Of a stretch of 64,000 bases of DNA, positions 16,534 to 25,912 are shown piece by piece. Position numbers and translations under genes: made by a program. The stretch's first letter is position 1. Each line of letters opens with the position of its first letter. The notes beneath the pieces were generated by a model. It had not been told where the DNA came from, made no database searches, and saw only the letters and a list, made by a program, of their open reading frames with translations. The DNA is from Actinomycetes bacterium (GTDB lineage: Bacteria; Actinomycetota; Acidimicrobiia; Acidimicrobiales; JABEUL01). The DNA is taken from contig JAJZNL010000056.1 in NCBI GenBank assembly GCA_021852345.1, positions 62,001 through 126,000 of the forward strand. The letters are read 5' to 3'.

Positions 16534-18360
16534 TTAAAGGCTCTTTAAATAACCTCTTAACTCGCTTTCGTCTTTGCAACGGTCGTAGGCAACCGCCTCC
16601 GTTATAATATTTGCCTTAACGGCTTTAGCCAACGCCTGATCCATTGTCTGCATACCAAGAGCCGCTCCTGTTTGCATAAGCGAAGCTATTTGGTGAGTTT
16701 TTGCCTGACGAATCAAGTTTCGAATAGCTGGAGTTACGACTAGAACTTCCGTTACCGCCGCTCGACCAACCCCTGTTGCTGTAACGACAAGTTGCTGCGT
16801 TACTATTCCTTCAAGTGATCCAGCGAGCTGAACACGAACCTGATCCTGCTGATTAGTAGGAAACACGTCAATAATTCTGTCAACTGTTTGAGGAGCATCT
16901 TGAGTGTGCAACGTGGCAAAGACTAAGTGTCCAGTTTCTGCAGCCGTAAGTGCAGTTGAAATAGTTTCCAAATCCCTCATTTCACCTACAAGTATCACGT
17001 CGGGGTCCTGCCTTAGAACGTGCCTTAATGCTTCGGCAAATGATTTGGTGTCTGCGCCGACTTCTCGTTGGTTTACAATCGACCGCCCATGATTGTGCAA
17101 AAACTCGATCGGGTCTTCTACCGTCATAATATGCATTGGTCTGGTTTGGTTGATAATACTTATAATCGAAGCCAAACTCGTAGATTTACCCGATCCTGTC
17201 GGTCCAGTTACCAATACCAAACCTCTTCTAAGTTCCGCAAAGCCTCTGATTGATTCTGGTAATCCAAGACTCTCAAATGAAGGAATTTCATGCGGAATAG
17301 TTCTGAGTACGGCACCGATCGAACCTCGCTGTTGAAAGACGTTTACACGAAATCGACCGACTCCCATGATGGAGTGAGACGTGTCCAACTCCTTATTGGC
17401 TTCAAACTTTTCCCTCAAACCCTGAGTTATAATACTGTAAATCATCTCACGGATTGTTTCATTGTCCAGAGGCTTTTGCCCTTCGATTTTTCTGATAGCT
17501 CCGTCCACTCTTATACAGGGTTCAAGGTGATTTGTAAGGTGAAGGTCCGAAGAACCGTGTTCGACGGCAAATATCAAGAGATCATTTATATCTTTCATTA
17601 AGGGCACCTTGGGCGCAGCGTCTACCACTGGAGGAGGCGGCGGCGGAGCCATCGAAGGCGGCGGCGGAGCCATCACAGGCGGAGGCGGGGGAGGTGCCGC
17701 AGGCATTGGCGGAGGTGCCGCAACTGGAGCGGGCGGCACTGTCATCGGAGGCGGCGAAAGTGTCTGAACTGGAGGTGGAGGTGGTACTGGAGCGGGCGGT
17801 GCAGCCATCGGAGGCGGCGCCTGGACTGGAGGTGGTGGTGTCGGCATTGGAGGAGGGGGAACGTTATTTGAATTTGACGCACCCGCTGCTGAATTTGTGG
17901 GAACGTTTCCGTTTTCATTTTGATAAACCACAGACATCACCTTTTCTATTATAAGAGGGTCGGCCAACACAACCTCAACTTCTTTCCCCACCAACTCTGA
18001 TATAAGTCTTTTGTCACTTACGTCCAACGGTTCAGGACAGGCTAATATTAACCTATTTGATTCAACTTGATAACCAATTGCATTGTACTCTTTTGCGAGC
18101 TGAGCAGGTAATTCCTTAATTCCTTCACTTGATGGCCTCTGCGTCGTCAAATCCACGCTCGGAAGCCCTGAAATTTTTGTTAGTACCGCCAAAAGATCGG
18201 GTGCACTTACTATCTGCTTTTGAATTAATATTGAGCTTAACGGTTTACCTGTGCTTATAGCTTCGCCTAGGGCTAACTCCATATCTTCTTTTGCGCACTT
18301 GCCGTCCATAACAAGATTTGCACTGAGTCTTTTAGACCACTCGGTAGGTTTGTAGCTCAT
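16534..18360 (-). CDS. pilT: PilT-type retraction ATPase with N-terminal MshEN-like domain and proline-rich linker
   Basis: The 608-aa hexameric ATPase is much longer than ordinary PilT (about 350). Residues 1-150 form an MshEN/T2SSE_N-like domain (RLSANLVMDGKCAKEDMELA, later GKPLSSILIQ), which in other proteins can bind c-di-GMP. Residues about 163-250 are Pro-rich. The rest is PilT: SDLHLTNHLEP, Walker A GPTGSGKST, DPDVILVGEMRD, and HTQDAPQTVDRIIDVFP. Its start overlaps the pilB stop by ATGA, so the two are translationally coupled. A second, ordinary PilT is at 47109-48215. Retraction is inferred from the PilT core. Confidence 0.9.
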   Translation of the reverse strand: MSYKPTEWSKRLSANLVMDGKCAKEDMELALGEAISTGKPLSSILIQKQIVSAPDLLAVLTKISGLPSVDLTTQRPSSEGIKELPAQLAKEYNAIGYQVESNRLILACPEPLDVSDKRLISELVGKEVEVVLADPLIIEKVMSVVYQNENGNVPTNSAAGASNSNNVPPPPMPTPPPPVQAPPPMAAPPAPVPPPPPVQTLSPPPMTVPPAPVAAPPPMPAAPPPPPPVMAPPPPSMAPPPPPPVVDAAPKVPLMKDINDLLIFAVEHGSSDLHLTNHLEPCIRVDGAIRKIEGQKPLDNETIREMIYSIITQGLREKFEANKELDTSHSIMGVGRFRVNVFQQRGSIGAVLRTIPHEIPSFESLGLPESIRGFAELRRGLVLVTGPTGSGKSTSLASIISIINQTRPMHIMTVEDPIEFLHNHGRSIVNQREVGADTKSFAEALRHVLRQDPDVILVGEMRDLETISTALTAAETGHLVFATLHTQDAPQTVDRIIDVFPTNQQDQVRVQLAGSLEGIVTQQLVVTATGVGRAAVTEVLVVTPAIRNLIRQAKTHQIASLMQTGAALGMQTMDQALAKAVKANIITEAVAYDRCKDESELRGYLKSL

Positions 18361-20990
18361 GCGACCACCCTTAACACTTCTTCAATTGTTGTAAATCCAT
18401 CCAATGCTTTTCGAAATCCATCCTGACGCATAGGAATCATGCCTTCGGCTTCTGCCTGTCGTTGTATAGCATCCGTAGAGGCACCAGTAAAAATCAACCG
18501 CTCTATCTCCTCGGATTTAATCATCAATTCTGAGATTGAAATTCTTCCCCTATACCCAGTCTTTGAACACGACGAACATCCAACCGCTTTATATAATGAT
18601 TTCTCTTTTGAAAGTGCCACAGTGGACTCTCTTACTCCTACCGCTTCCAAGTCGGCATCACTCGCTTCATAGGGTTCTTTACATTTTTCACAAAGCTTTC
18701 TTGCAAGTCTTTGAGTTATGACACAACGGAGAGCCGACGTTACCAAAAATGGTTCAACTCCCATCTCCAATAGTCTCATCGGAGTACTCGAGGCTTCGTT
18801 TGTGTGTAACGAAGATAGTACTAAGTGACCCGTAAGAGCTGCTTCAATTGCAATTCTAGAAGTCTCCTCGTCTCTAATTTCTCCAACCAATATGATGTCA
18901 GGGTCGCCTCTTAGCATTGCTTTAAGAGAAGATGCGAAAGTAAGACCCGCTTTAACGTTCACCTGCATTTGGTTAATACCGGCAATCTGGTATTCAACGG
19001 GATCCTCAACAGTGATAATGTGTTTTTCTGGGCTATTCAGTATATTTAAGGTTGAATAGAGGGTAGTCGACTTACCTGACCCAGTCGGTCCAGTGACCAG
19101 AAGCATCCCGTACGGTTTGGAGTAGGCGGATTCATAGCGTTCCAATACGTCAGTATAAAATCCCAAATCTTCTAGCGTTGAAAGTGCATTTGATTTATCC
19201 AACAACCTCATAACAATTTTTTCACCGTATACGGTGGGAAGGGTTGCCACCCTAAGATCAATCTTTCTTGAACCGGCCGACAGACTGATTCTACCGTCTT
19301 GTGGTATTCTTTTTTCTGCAATATTAATTTCAGACATGACCTTTATTCTGGCTATAACTGCAGTTGAAATTGATTTCGGGGCTCGATTGAAATCATGCAA
19401 AACTCCGTCAATTCTATAACGAACTCTCAAGTCAGTCTCAGTTGGTTCTATGTGAATATCTGATGCTCTTTCGTTTAAGCCCTGTAATATAACAGAGTTT
19501 ACAAACCTAATAACGGGTGCGTCTTCATTACTGGACTCTAGATTGGTAATGTCAACTTGTTGGTCACCGGTAGACGTTGCCGCTGCAGCTTCTTGGGCTG
19601 CAGATTCGGTTTCTTCATCAAGTCGATATATTTTATCTATATATTCACCCAACTGAGAAGGTGTAGCTACCAACGGTCTAAATTCTTTACCTAATATTGA
19701 CCTTAAGTCATCCATAGCTACCATATCAGAGGGATTTGCGACGGCGACTAACGCCACATCTCCTTCCCAACCTATTGCCAACACCCTATGTCTTCGTGAA
19801 ATTGCAACTGGAACACGTTGAGCCGTAACCTCGTCTATTGGATACTCTGAGAGGTCAACAAATTCCAACCCAATCTCAGATGCCATAGCTCTAACTAAAT
19901 CGGCTTCAGTAACAACCCCCATCTCAGTTAAAACTTGAGAAAGAGGCTTGCCCGTATTTCTATGGGTCTCAAGAGCAGATTGCATCTGATCAGGAGTTAC
20001 TCTTCCAGCGGCAATCAACGCATTGGCCAGCGGGGGAATTGAATCTTCATCACCGCTGTCATCCATACCGAAGTCTTCAAGATAGTTCAGATCGCTTGCA
20101 TAATCCCCCGAAGAACCCGACTCTTCGAAATCATCTTCAAAGAGTATCGCACCGCCGGTAAATGATCCCAAGTCATAATTTTCTAAATCATCATCATAAT
20201 CAAAATCGGTATCAAATTCATTAGAAGACATTTCTGCTGGCTCGCTTTCTTGTGAAGTTACTGGTGCTGGTGGAGGCGGAGGTGGAGGTGGAGGCGACTC
20301 ATTTACCTGGTGGGCTACAGCCGGCATTGAAGCCTTGGGCTTTTCCTCAGCTTGTGGTTCGGCTTGCGTGGCATTACCAGAAGAGTCACCGTCTTCTTGA
20401 ATAAACATTGACCCAAATATTGAGTCCTCAACTCCGTCGGATGAAGCATTCATATTGTTGCCTCCTGCAAGACTTAAAATAGGCGCAATATTCTCTTTAT
20501 AAAGTTGAGTCGAGTACTTGGCGATTTTACTGGACCCAGAAACAACTATCTGAAAATCTCTACCTATTATTCCCTTCAATTCTTCCATCAACAACATGTT
20601 GTTGGGATCCGTCGCCGCAATTACCGGTGTACCAAACTTCCACCCAATTGGCAATACGCCATACTGCTTTACAATTTTAACATTTAAAAGCGATGCAGCT
20701 GCCGCATTAAACGCATATTTGTCCAAATCAACATATTCTAGGTTCGCAAGTTTTGCCTGAACTTTGGCAAAACCTTCATCATCAATCAGACCTGAATTCA
20801 AAACTGATTGCACAAAATCAGCTCCAGTTGAAGCCGACTGATTTACGATTGTCTCAATCTCCTCTTTTGGCATAACAGATGTTGCCAACATGGCATTGGC
20901 AAAATCGGGCCATCCTTCCACAGAAGCCGCCTGCTGAGTACTCCTCTGTCGACGACGACCGCCTCCTGATAATCCAGCATCCACTTTCAT
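18357..20990 (-). CDS. pilB: PilB-type extension ATPase with two N-terminal MshEN-like domains
   Basis: The 877-aa assembly ATPase contains two N-terminal T2SSE_N/MshEN-like units. The first (about 26-175) is followed by an acidic, Pro-rich stretch with a run of Pro (about 190-320). The second (about 330-480) includes ALIAAGRVTPDQMQSALETH and GKPLSQVLTEMGVV. The catalytic part has GLNERASDIHIEP, Walker A GPTGSGKSTTLYSTL near residue 634, Walker B DPDIILVGEIRDEETS and the zinc site CEKCKEP...GCSSCSKTGYRGR (about 767-800). Typical PilB is near 570 aa with one N-domain. It leads the pilus operon. Confidence 0.93.
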   Translation of the reverse strand: MKVDAGLSGGGRRRQRSTQQAASVEGWPDFANAMLATSVMPKEEIETIVNQSASTGADFVQSVLNSGLIDDEGFAKVQAKLANLEYVDLDKYAFNAAAASLLNVKIVKQYGVLPIGWKFGTPVIAATDPNNMLLMEELKGIIGRDFQIVVSGSSKIAKYSTQLYKENIAPILSLAGGNNMNASSDGVEDSIFGSMFIQEDGDSSGNATQAEPQAEEKPKASMPAVAHQVNESPPPPPPPPPAPVTSQESEPAEMSSNEFDTDFDYDDDLENYDLGSFTGGAILFEDDFEESGSSGDYASDLNYLEDFGMDDSGDEDSIPPLANALIAAGRVTPDQMQSALETHRNTGKPLSQVLTEMGVVTEADLVRAMASEIGLEFVDLSEYPIDEVTAQRVPVAISRRHRVLAIGWEGDVALVAVANPSDMVAMDDLRSILGKEFRPLVATPSQLGEYIDKIYRLDEETESAAQEAAAATSTGDQQVDITNLESSNEDAPVIRFVNSVILQGLNERASDIHIEPTETDLRVRYRIDGVLHDFNRAPKSISTAVIARIKVMSEINIAEKRIPQDGRISLSAGSRKIDLRVATLPTVYGEKIVMRLLDKSNALSTLEDLGFYTDVLERYESAYSKPYGMLLVTGPTGSGKSTTLYSTLNILNSPEKHIITVEDPVEYQIAGINQMQVNVKAGLTFASSLKAMLRGDPDIILVGEIRDEETSRIAIEAALTGHLVLSSLHTNEASSTPMRLLEMGVEPFLVTSALRCVITQRLARKLCEKCKEPYEASDADLEAVGVRESTVALSKEKSLYKAVGCSSCSKTGYRGRISISELMIKSEEIERLIFTGASTDAIQRQAEAEGMIPMRQDGFRKALDGFTTIEEVLRVVA

Positions 20991-21604
20991 CTAATAAATA
21001 TCCTCATTTAAGATAATTGAAAACTTTCCATACTTTATGCAATTAACTCTTTATAAAGTTATCATAGTTCATAATGAACTTTCAAGAGCAAATAAATACA
21101 AATTTAGCCGTTACCGACTAAATCACTAATGTTAATTGCCAATTACGATATCTTACTTTCTAATTTCCAGACTAACCATTAACCTCTAAAATACGTCTAC
21201 CACTGCCCGCTAAAACTTTGACCTAATTTACTTTAAGCCTGCCAATATAATCGGCAATTAATTCAATTTTTAAAGGGTATGCTTAAAAATTAATACTAAA
21301 TTATTTTTACGCATGAATAATTTACAGTACTGGCTTCAAAATAAAGCCTCCAGTATTAAATCAAAAAAACGAACAGCCCCTTAACTTATATAGCTTGATA
21401 AATCTTCGACAACGGTATATATAAACAATAACCGAATCCGCATTCTCTTACAAATTACTTTAAGTGATTATAGCACTACAGAACGTGTTAAGCGAATAAT
21501 CTTATAAAAACTATATCAAAAACTAATTTGTAACGGTATGACAAGGGCACAACTTATAATAAAAATTATAATAAAACGATATTTTGATAAATTCAAATAT
21601 GAGG
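20991..21604. other. 614-bp gap upstream of the pilus operon
   Basis: AT-rich spacer between pilB (start 20990) and the ABC-2 permease stop (21605). It holds the putative pilB promoter/operator at 21056-21085 and an imperfect hairpin at about 21328-21357 (TACTGG...CCAGTA) that lacks a T tract on the permease strand. I see no convincing reading frame or RNA gene in the rest. Confidence 0.6.
21056..21085 (-). promoter_or_regulatory. Putative pilB operon promoter with operator palindrome in the spacer
   Basis: On the minus strand TTGAAA (21085-21080) and TAACTT (21061-21056) are 18 bp apart. Between them lies the 15-bp palindrome AGTTCATTATGAACT (21080-21066), the usual position for a repressor site. 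A transcript would have a leader of about 60 nt, with GAGG 11 nt before the pilB ATG. The -35/-10 match is modest. Confidence 0.4.
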
Positions 21605-22753
21605 CTACTTTGAAACTACCGTTTTTCTTAACCTAAACGACGCCAATACCGTCAGAAGCAGGGCAAATCCAAGCAAGACAATTAGATCGGTCAAAATTCC
21701 GCCAATTGAAGATTTGTTGTAGATTAGGTTGATGAATGCATCCATCGCCCATGCTTGAGGAACAAAGTGACCGATTGTTTTCATGATGGGGCCTACAATA
21801 TCAAGCGGCCACATACAGCCGCCCAACATCCCCATAGAAATTCCGATCACTGTACCCATAGCAATAGCCTGATCGGGAGACTTGGCAAACGTACCCAAAA
21901 GTACGCCTGCTGACGCTGCTGTAATTGAAAGAACCACGAGCAGCGAAACCAGTGCTACCGGTGAGCCAAACGATACCTTAAACAGGAACTTACCTACAAA
22001 AATAAGCATTATAGACTGACCAAATGCAAGCGAAAATAGTCCGAGCAGCATCGACAATACTATCAAAAACGGTTTTGCCGGTGTTGCCAGCATTCGCGTA
22101 AAAATATTAAGCTGCTTCATCTCCACAATTGTCGAAGATGCCCCCAATAACATTAAAAATACGAAAAGAACAAGATTCGACGGTGTTGTGTAATCGTAAG
22201 GGTTTGGCGCAGAACTTTTTTGTGAGTCATATTTTTTAAGAACAAGGTTTGTTATCCCTCTAGCCTTATTTAATGCTGTCGAGTATAAACCCTCATTATT
22301 CAATGAGACCAATTTTGCCGCACTGAATTCCGTAGACACCGCTTCTACTGTAGCTATAATTTGCGCTCTGGCTACATATGAGTCAGCTTGACCCGCGGGG
22401 GCAATCAAATCCAAGTTAATGGTTTGATTCTTTTTCAAATCGACCATAGCGTTGTCGGGAATTATTAATCCAGCGACAATTCTTCCGCGCAAAAGATTGT
22501 CCTCTAAGGCCGCTTTGGAAGGATAGTATCGAATTGCCAATTGCGGGTTTGAATTCATAAGATACTGAACCCTGTTAGAAAAGTTGTTCGGTGTATTTGT
22601 CACAAGTCCAACGGGTGATCTCTGTTGGCCGCCGAATACCGTTCCTACTAGAAACATTATAAAAACTGGAAGAAGCAACGCAACAATTACAATTCTGTAG
22701 TCTTTGCCTGCACGCTTTCTGTTGACCCACAATATTGCAGTTAAAACCTTCAC
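21605..22753 (-). CDS. ABC-2 type transporter permease
   Basis: The 382-aa membrane protein has the ABC-2 layout: an N-terminal helix (about 24-40) starting LPVFIMFLVGTVFG, a large extracytoplasmic loop (about 45-190) and five C-terminal helices. It has an ABC-2 type MLGGCMWPLDIVGPIMK segment near residue 315. Its start overlaps the previous permease by 4 nt (22750-22753), so the two are co-translated. With that permease and the ATPase at 23997-24935 it forms a heteromeric exporter of unknown substrate. Confidence 0.88.
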   Translation of the reverse strand: MKVLTAILWVNRKRAGKDYRIVIVALLLPVFIMFLVGTVFGGQQRSPVGLVTNTPNNFSNRVQYLMNSNPQLAIRYYPSKAALEDNLLRGRIVAGLIIPDNAMVDLKKNQTINLDLIAPAGQADSYVARAQIIATVEAVSTEFSAAKLVSLNNEGLYSTALNKARGITNLVLKKYDSQKSSAPNPYDYTTPSNLVLFVFLMLLGASSTIVEMKQLNIFTRMLATPAKPFLIVLSMLLGLFSLAFGQSIMLIFVGKFLFKVSFGSPVALVSLLVVLSITAASAGVLLGTFAKSPDQAIAMGTVIGISMGMLGGCMWPLDIVGPIMKTIGHFVPQAWAMDAFINLIYNKSSIGGILTDLIVLLGFALLLTVLASFRLRKTVVSK

Positions 22754-24000
22754 AGCTCCACTACCCGACCTATTCTTATAAGCGACAACGATCCCAAAGC
22801 CAGAGCTATCACCAATAAAATCGTAATCGGACCTATAGCGCCAGCAAGATTAACACCCTCCTGACTCAGTCTTCCAAACCCCACAAGCGCCCAGCCGTTT
22901 GGTGTGGCAAGAGACAGTGTTTGCATAAAAGGTGGCAAAGAACCAGGCGGGAAAAAGTTACCTCCCAACAGCGCCAAAACAAAACCAACTATGACAGATG
23001 CCACAAATGCTTGCTGCTCGTCTCTGGCCAAAGAGGTCAAAAATATCGCCAAACCGCACATAGACAAAGTTGTCGCCACGCACATTAAAAATACACCGGC
23101 AGGATCTCCCCACGATGCCCCAAAGAAAAGTTCCGTCTCAAACCACAATGCCAGAATGGATACCAAAGAAGTTACCAGAATAGATAAGATTTTTCCGACA
23201 ACGACTGAAGATGACTTTACAGGAGCCGCTGCCAGCCTTGCCAAAGTTCCACCTTTTTTTTCGGCAACGATGGAGATTGTGCCCAAACCCGCGCCTATAA
23301 ATAAAAAAATTATTGCCATAGACGGTGCATAATATCCAATAATATTTTTACCATTGCCGAAATCCGACGATCGCAAAACCGCATTTAAAGGTTCAATTGC
23401 GGCCTTCTGTGATACTGCCACGAAAGAGTTTAGGTTACTGTGGTTAATCTCAGCATAGACCGTTCCAACTAAAATTCCCGTATATAACTTTCCGTAGATA
23501 GCCGAAGCTATTCCGCTTGCGACCTCCTTTGCGGTTTGATTTGCCGAGATTGTGACAATTTCGGCATTGCCGCCCTTTAAGTCAGTAGTCAAAAAAGTCG
23601 CATTGAACACTCCGCTCACATTTTTAATTAAGTTAAAGATAGTAGATTTGTTCAATATCTTTGCGGGAACTATAATTCCCGCTTGAATACTCTTTGAATT
23701 AATCGATTGTTTTAATTGAGAATCCTGGGAAAAATAACTGACCTTAATTAAATCAGGAAGAGCCGATTCTAAAACAGACTCATGAACAAGTTTTACCGTG
23801 GCCGGAGTTAAGCCCTGGGTACTTATTCCAATTTTAAGAAGACTTACGGATTTGTTTCCACCAAAAGCAAACCCCAGAATAGTAGCCAAAAGAATCGGCG
23901 CTACAAATGAATTTATAACTGCGCTTTTGTCTTTTAGGCGACGCTTTATATCCAAAAGTAGTACCGTAATGACAGATTTTAGATAGCTTGGAGTTTTCAG
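22750..24000 (-). CDS. ABC-2 type transporter permease, start uncertain
   Basis: The 401-416-aa ABC-2 permease has a first helix APILLATILGFAFGG, a large loop and five C-terminal helices with ALLGGNFFPPGSLPPFMQ. A TTG at 23955 opens MDIKRRLKDKS but has no Shine-Dalgarno. The frame is open upstream, reading LKTPSYLKSVITVLLLDIKR, which looks like the amphipathic lead helix normal for this family. The only plausible initiation point there is a CTG at 24000, 8 nt after AAGGAG and overlapping the ATPase stop as CTGA; I use it as the provisional start. The gene's place in the transport operon is certain; the start codon is not. Confidence 0.8.
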   Translation of the reverse strand: MKTPSYLKSVITVLLLDIKRRLKDKSAVINSFVAPILLATILGFAFGGNKSVSLLKIGISTQGLTPATVKLVHESVLESALPDLIKVSYFSQDSQLKQSINSKSIQAGIIVPAKILNKSTIFNLIKNVSGVFNATFLTTDLKGGNAEIVTISANQTAKEVASGIASAIYGKLYTGILVGTVYAEINHSNLNSFVAVSQKAAIEPLNAVLRSSDFGNGKNIIGYYAPSMAIIFLFIGAGLGTISIVAEKKGGTLARLAAAPVKSSSVVVGKILSILVTSLVSILALWFETELFFGASWGDPAGVFLMCVATTLSMCGLAIFLTSLARDEQQAFVASVIVGFVLALLGGNFFPPGSLPPFMQTLSLATPNGWALVGFGRLSQEGVNLAGAIGPITILLVIALALGSLSLIRIGRVVEL

Positions 24001-24935
24001 TCTCTCAGCTCCTTGCCTGTCAATGATAAAAATACCGATTCCAAATCCGGTTCCACAATTTCAGCGGCAATTATAAAAGGTGCAATTTCTTTAACGAACT
24101 GAAATATATCGGCAATTTGAATATTTTCGTCGGTCAATACAATCTCAATTTCATTTGCCTTTTGCTCAACGTGCTGTATGAAAGGTATCTGATTAAAAAT
24201 CTGTAAATAGCTGGCTTTAAACTCATCAAATTTAATATTGATTCTTTTACCCGTTTCGATCGTTTTTACGAGTGAGTGTTTTGATCCTTCAGCAATGAGC
24301 TTTCCGCTGTCGACTATCCCAATTTGATTACAAAGCCTCTCGGCTTCTTCCATGTAATGAGTAGTGTACAAAACAGCCAAGCCACCGCTGATTAAATTCT
24401 GCACCGCCTCCAAAATTGCATTACGACTCTGCGGGTCAACTCCTACAGTAGGTTCGTCCAAGACCAAAAGAAGAGGCGAATGAACCAGCCCGACGGCAAT
24501 ATTGGCGCGACGCTTCATTCCACCAGAAAACGTATTGACTCTATCACCCTTCCTGTCAGACAGTCCCACAAGTTCCAAGACAGAATCAATTCTTTTTGTA
24601 AGCTCTTTAGAATTTATCCCATAAAGTCTTCCAAAGAATCTTATATTGTCAGATACGCTTAACTCTGGGTACAGCGCCAAATCTTGAGGAACATAGCCTA
24701 TGGCCATCTTTTCATTCGTCGAGGTATGCAAAAGAGGTTTCCCGTCAACGATAACCTCGCCGGAATCTCTCTCCATTAAGCCACAAGCCATTGAAATCGT
24801 TGTAGTCTTTCCGGCACCGTTCGGACCCAATAATCCATAGCACTGTCCCTTGTCTACGGAAAAAGATATTCCATCGACGGCTTGTCTCGACCCAAATTTC
24901 TTTTTAAGATCCTTGCAGATCAGTACTTCGTTCAT
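23997..24935 (-). CDS. ABC transporter ATPase (ABC-2 exporter)
   Basis: The 312-aa DrrA/CcmA-type ATPase has Walker A GPNGAGKTT (residues 37-45), Q-loop YVPQDLALYPELSV, signature FSGGMKRRANIAVGL, Walker B LLVLDEPTVGVDP and H-loop TTHYMEEAERL. A C-terminal domain of about 90 aa follows, as in drug/lipid exporters. It is the first gene of a three-gene operon with two permeases. The substrate is not evident; no adjacent self-resistance or biosynthesis gene points to one. Confidence 0.93.
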   Translation of the reverse strand: MNEVLICKDLKKKFGSRQAVDGISFSVDKGQCYGLLGPNGAGKTTTISMACGLMERDSGEVIVDGKPLLHTSTNEKMAIGYVPQDLALYPELSVSDNIRFFGRLYGINSKELTKRIDSVLELVGLSDRKGDRVNTFSGGMKRRANIAVGLVHSPLLLVLDEPTVGVDPQSRNAILEAVQNLISGGLAVLYTTHYMEEAERLCNQIGIVDSGKLIAEGSKHSLVKTIETGKRINIKFDEFKASYLQIFNQIPFIQHVEQKANEIEIVLTDENIQIADIFQFVKEIAPFIIAAEIVEPDLESVFLSLTGKELRD

Positions 24936-25004
24936 TAAAACTTTATAACTAAATTTAAATTACACTTTGTTCAAATTGTTCAATAAAATGATTAAAATCT
25001 TTGT

Positions 25005-25877
25005 ATGCATCGACCTAAAACTACACACTGCCTAATTGAAACTTTAGCTGAGATAACAAGCCTAGCAAAGTCACTTAATGTAAATCAATTGCAAACACCC
25101 ACGGACTGCCCCGGTTGGAACGTTCAAGACAACTTGTCACATATTATTTCCATCGAATCCTGGCTTTTAGGTAACGAGTTTACAACCCACAAAGCAGACG
25201 ATATCTCAAATACGAAAAATGAACTCGGTGTTTTAAACGAAAACGAAGTAGACCTAAGAAGGTCCCACAATAAATCTCAATTAATAGAAGAACTTGAATC
25301 AGTTACCGAACCAAGAATACAATACTTAAAAAATCTAACTCAAGAAGATTTAAGCTCACCCGCCTGGACTCCAATCGGACAACAAACCCTCGAAGATCAG
25401 TGCCTAATAAGGCTGCTCGACTGCTGGGCTCACATGCAGGACATCAACAACGCTCTTGACCTTGACTTTGACGATGTATCGGCCAGTTCAGCTTTGGTAT
25501 TAAACTACTCGATCTCAACTTTACCCAAGACATTTGCAAAATCAATTCAAGAAGATAACGGTTTGTTTAAACTTTCGGTGTTGACACACTCACAGTTGGA
25601 TTTTTCCGAAAATATATCTAATAAATTCGAAAACGGATACGCCTTTATGATTGCAAAAGAAAACGGAAGAGGGGCATTCGTCCATGAACCGTACGAACCT
25701 TCATCTTCAAATAACGTAGTTGACGAAACAGTCAATGAAGCATTGATAAGCCACAAAACATTAATAAGCCTACTGTTAGGCAGAAAAAACTATAATGAAG
25801 TTAAATCCGACGTTAAAGTTTCGGGCAATCAAAATATTGTCGACCAGGTTCTAACCAATTTAAATTTCATGATATAG
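25005..25877 (+). CDS. Maleylpyruvate isomerase-like / TIGR03083 family protein
   Basis: The 290-aa protein has the DinB-like four-helix mycothiol-dependent metal-binding domain. The diagnostic segment is TDCPGWNVQDNLSHIISIES (residues 27-46). A second His in CWAHMQDINNALDL (about 145) would complete the metal site. The C-terminal part is a less conserved SCP2-like region. Members use mycothiol or are uncharacterised actinobacterial proteins. TAAAAT at 24993-24998 lies 6 nt before the ATG with no Shine-Dalgarno, consistent with a leaderless message. It is divergent from the ABC operon. Confidence 0.8.
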   Translation: MHRPKTTHCLIETLAEITSLAKSLNVNQLQTPTDCPGWNVQDNLSHIISIESWLLGNEFTTHKADDISNTKNELGVLNENEVDLRRSHNKSQLIEELESVTEPRIQYLKNLTQEDLSSPAWTPIGQQTLEDQCLIRLLDCWAHMQDINNALDLDFDDVSASSALVLNYSISTLPKTFAKSIQEDNGLFKLSVLTHSQLDFSENISNKFENGYAFMIAKENGRGAFVHEPYEPSSSNNVVDETVNEALISHKTLISLLLGRKNYNEVKSDVKVSGNQNIVDQVLTNLNFMI

Positions 25878-25912
25878 ATCTTGATCCAACCAATTCGACC
25901 TACCGAATCAAA

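Noticed and set aside
21328..21357. Hairpin TACTGG...CCAGTA considered as terminator of the ABC-2 operon
   Set aside because: It has a bulge, is about 250 bp past the stop and lacks a following T tract on that strand.
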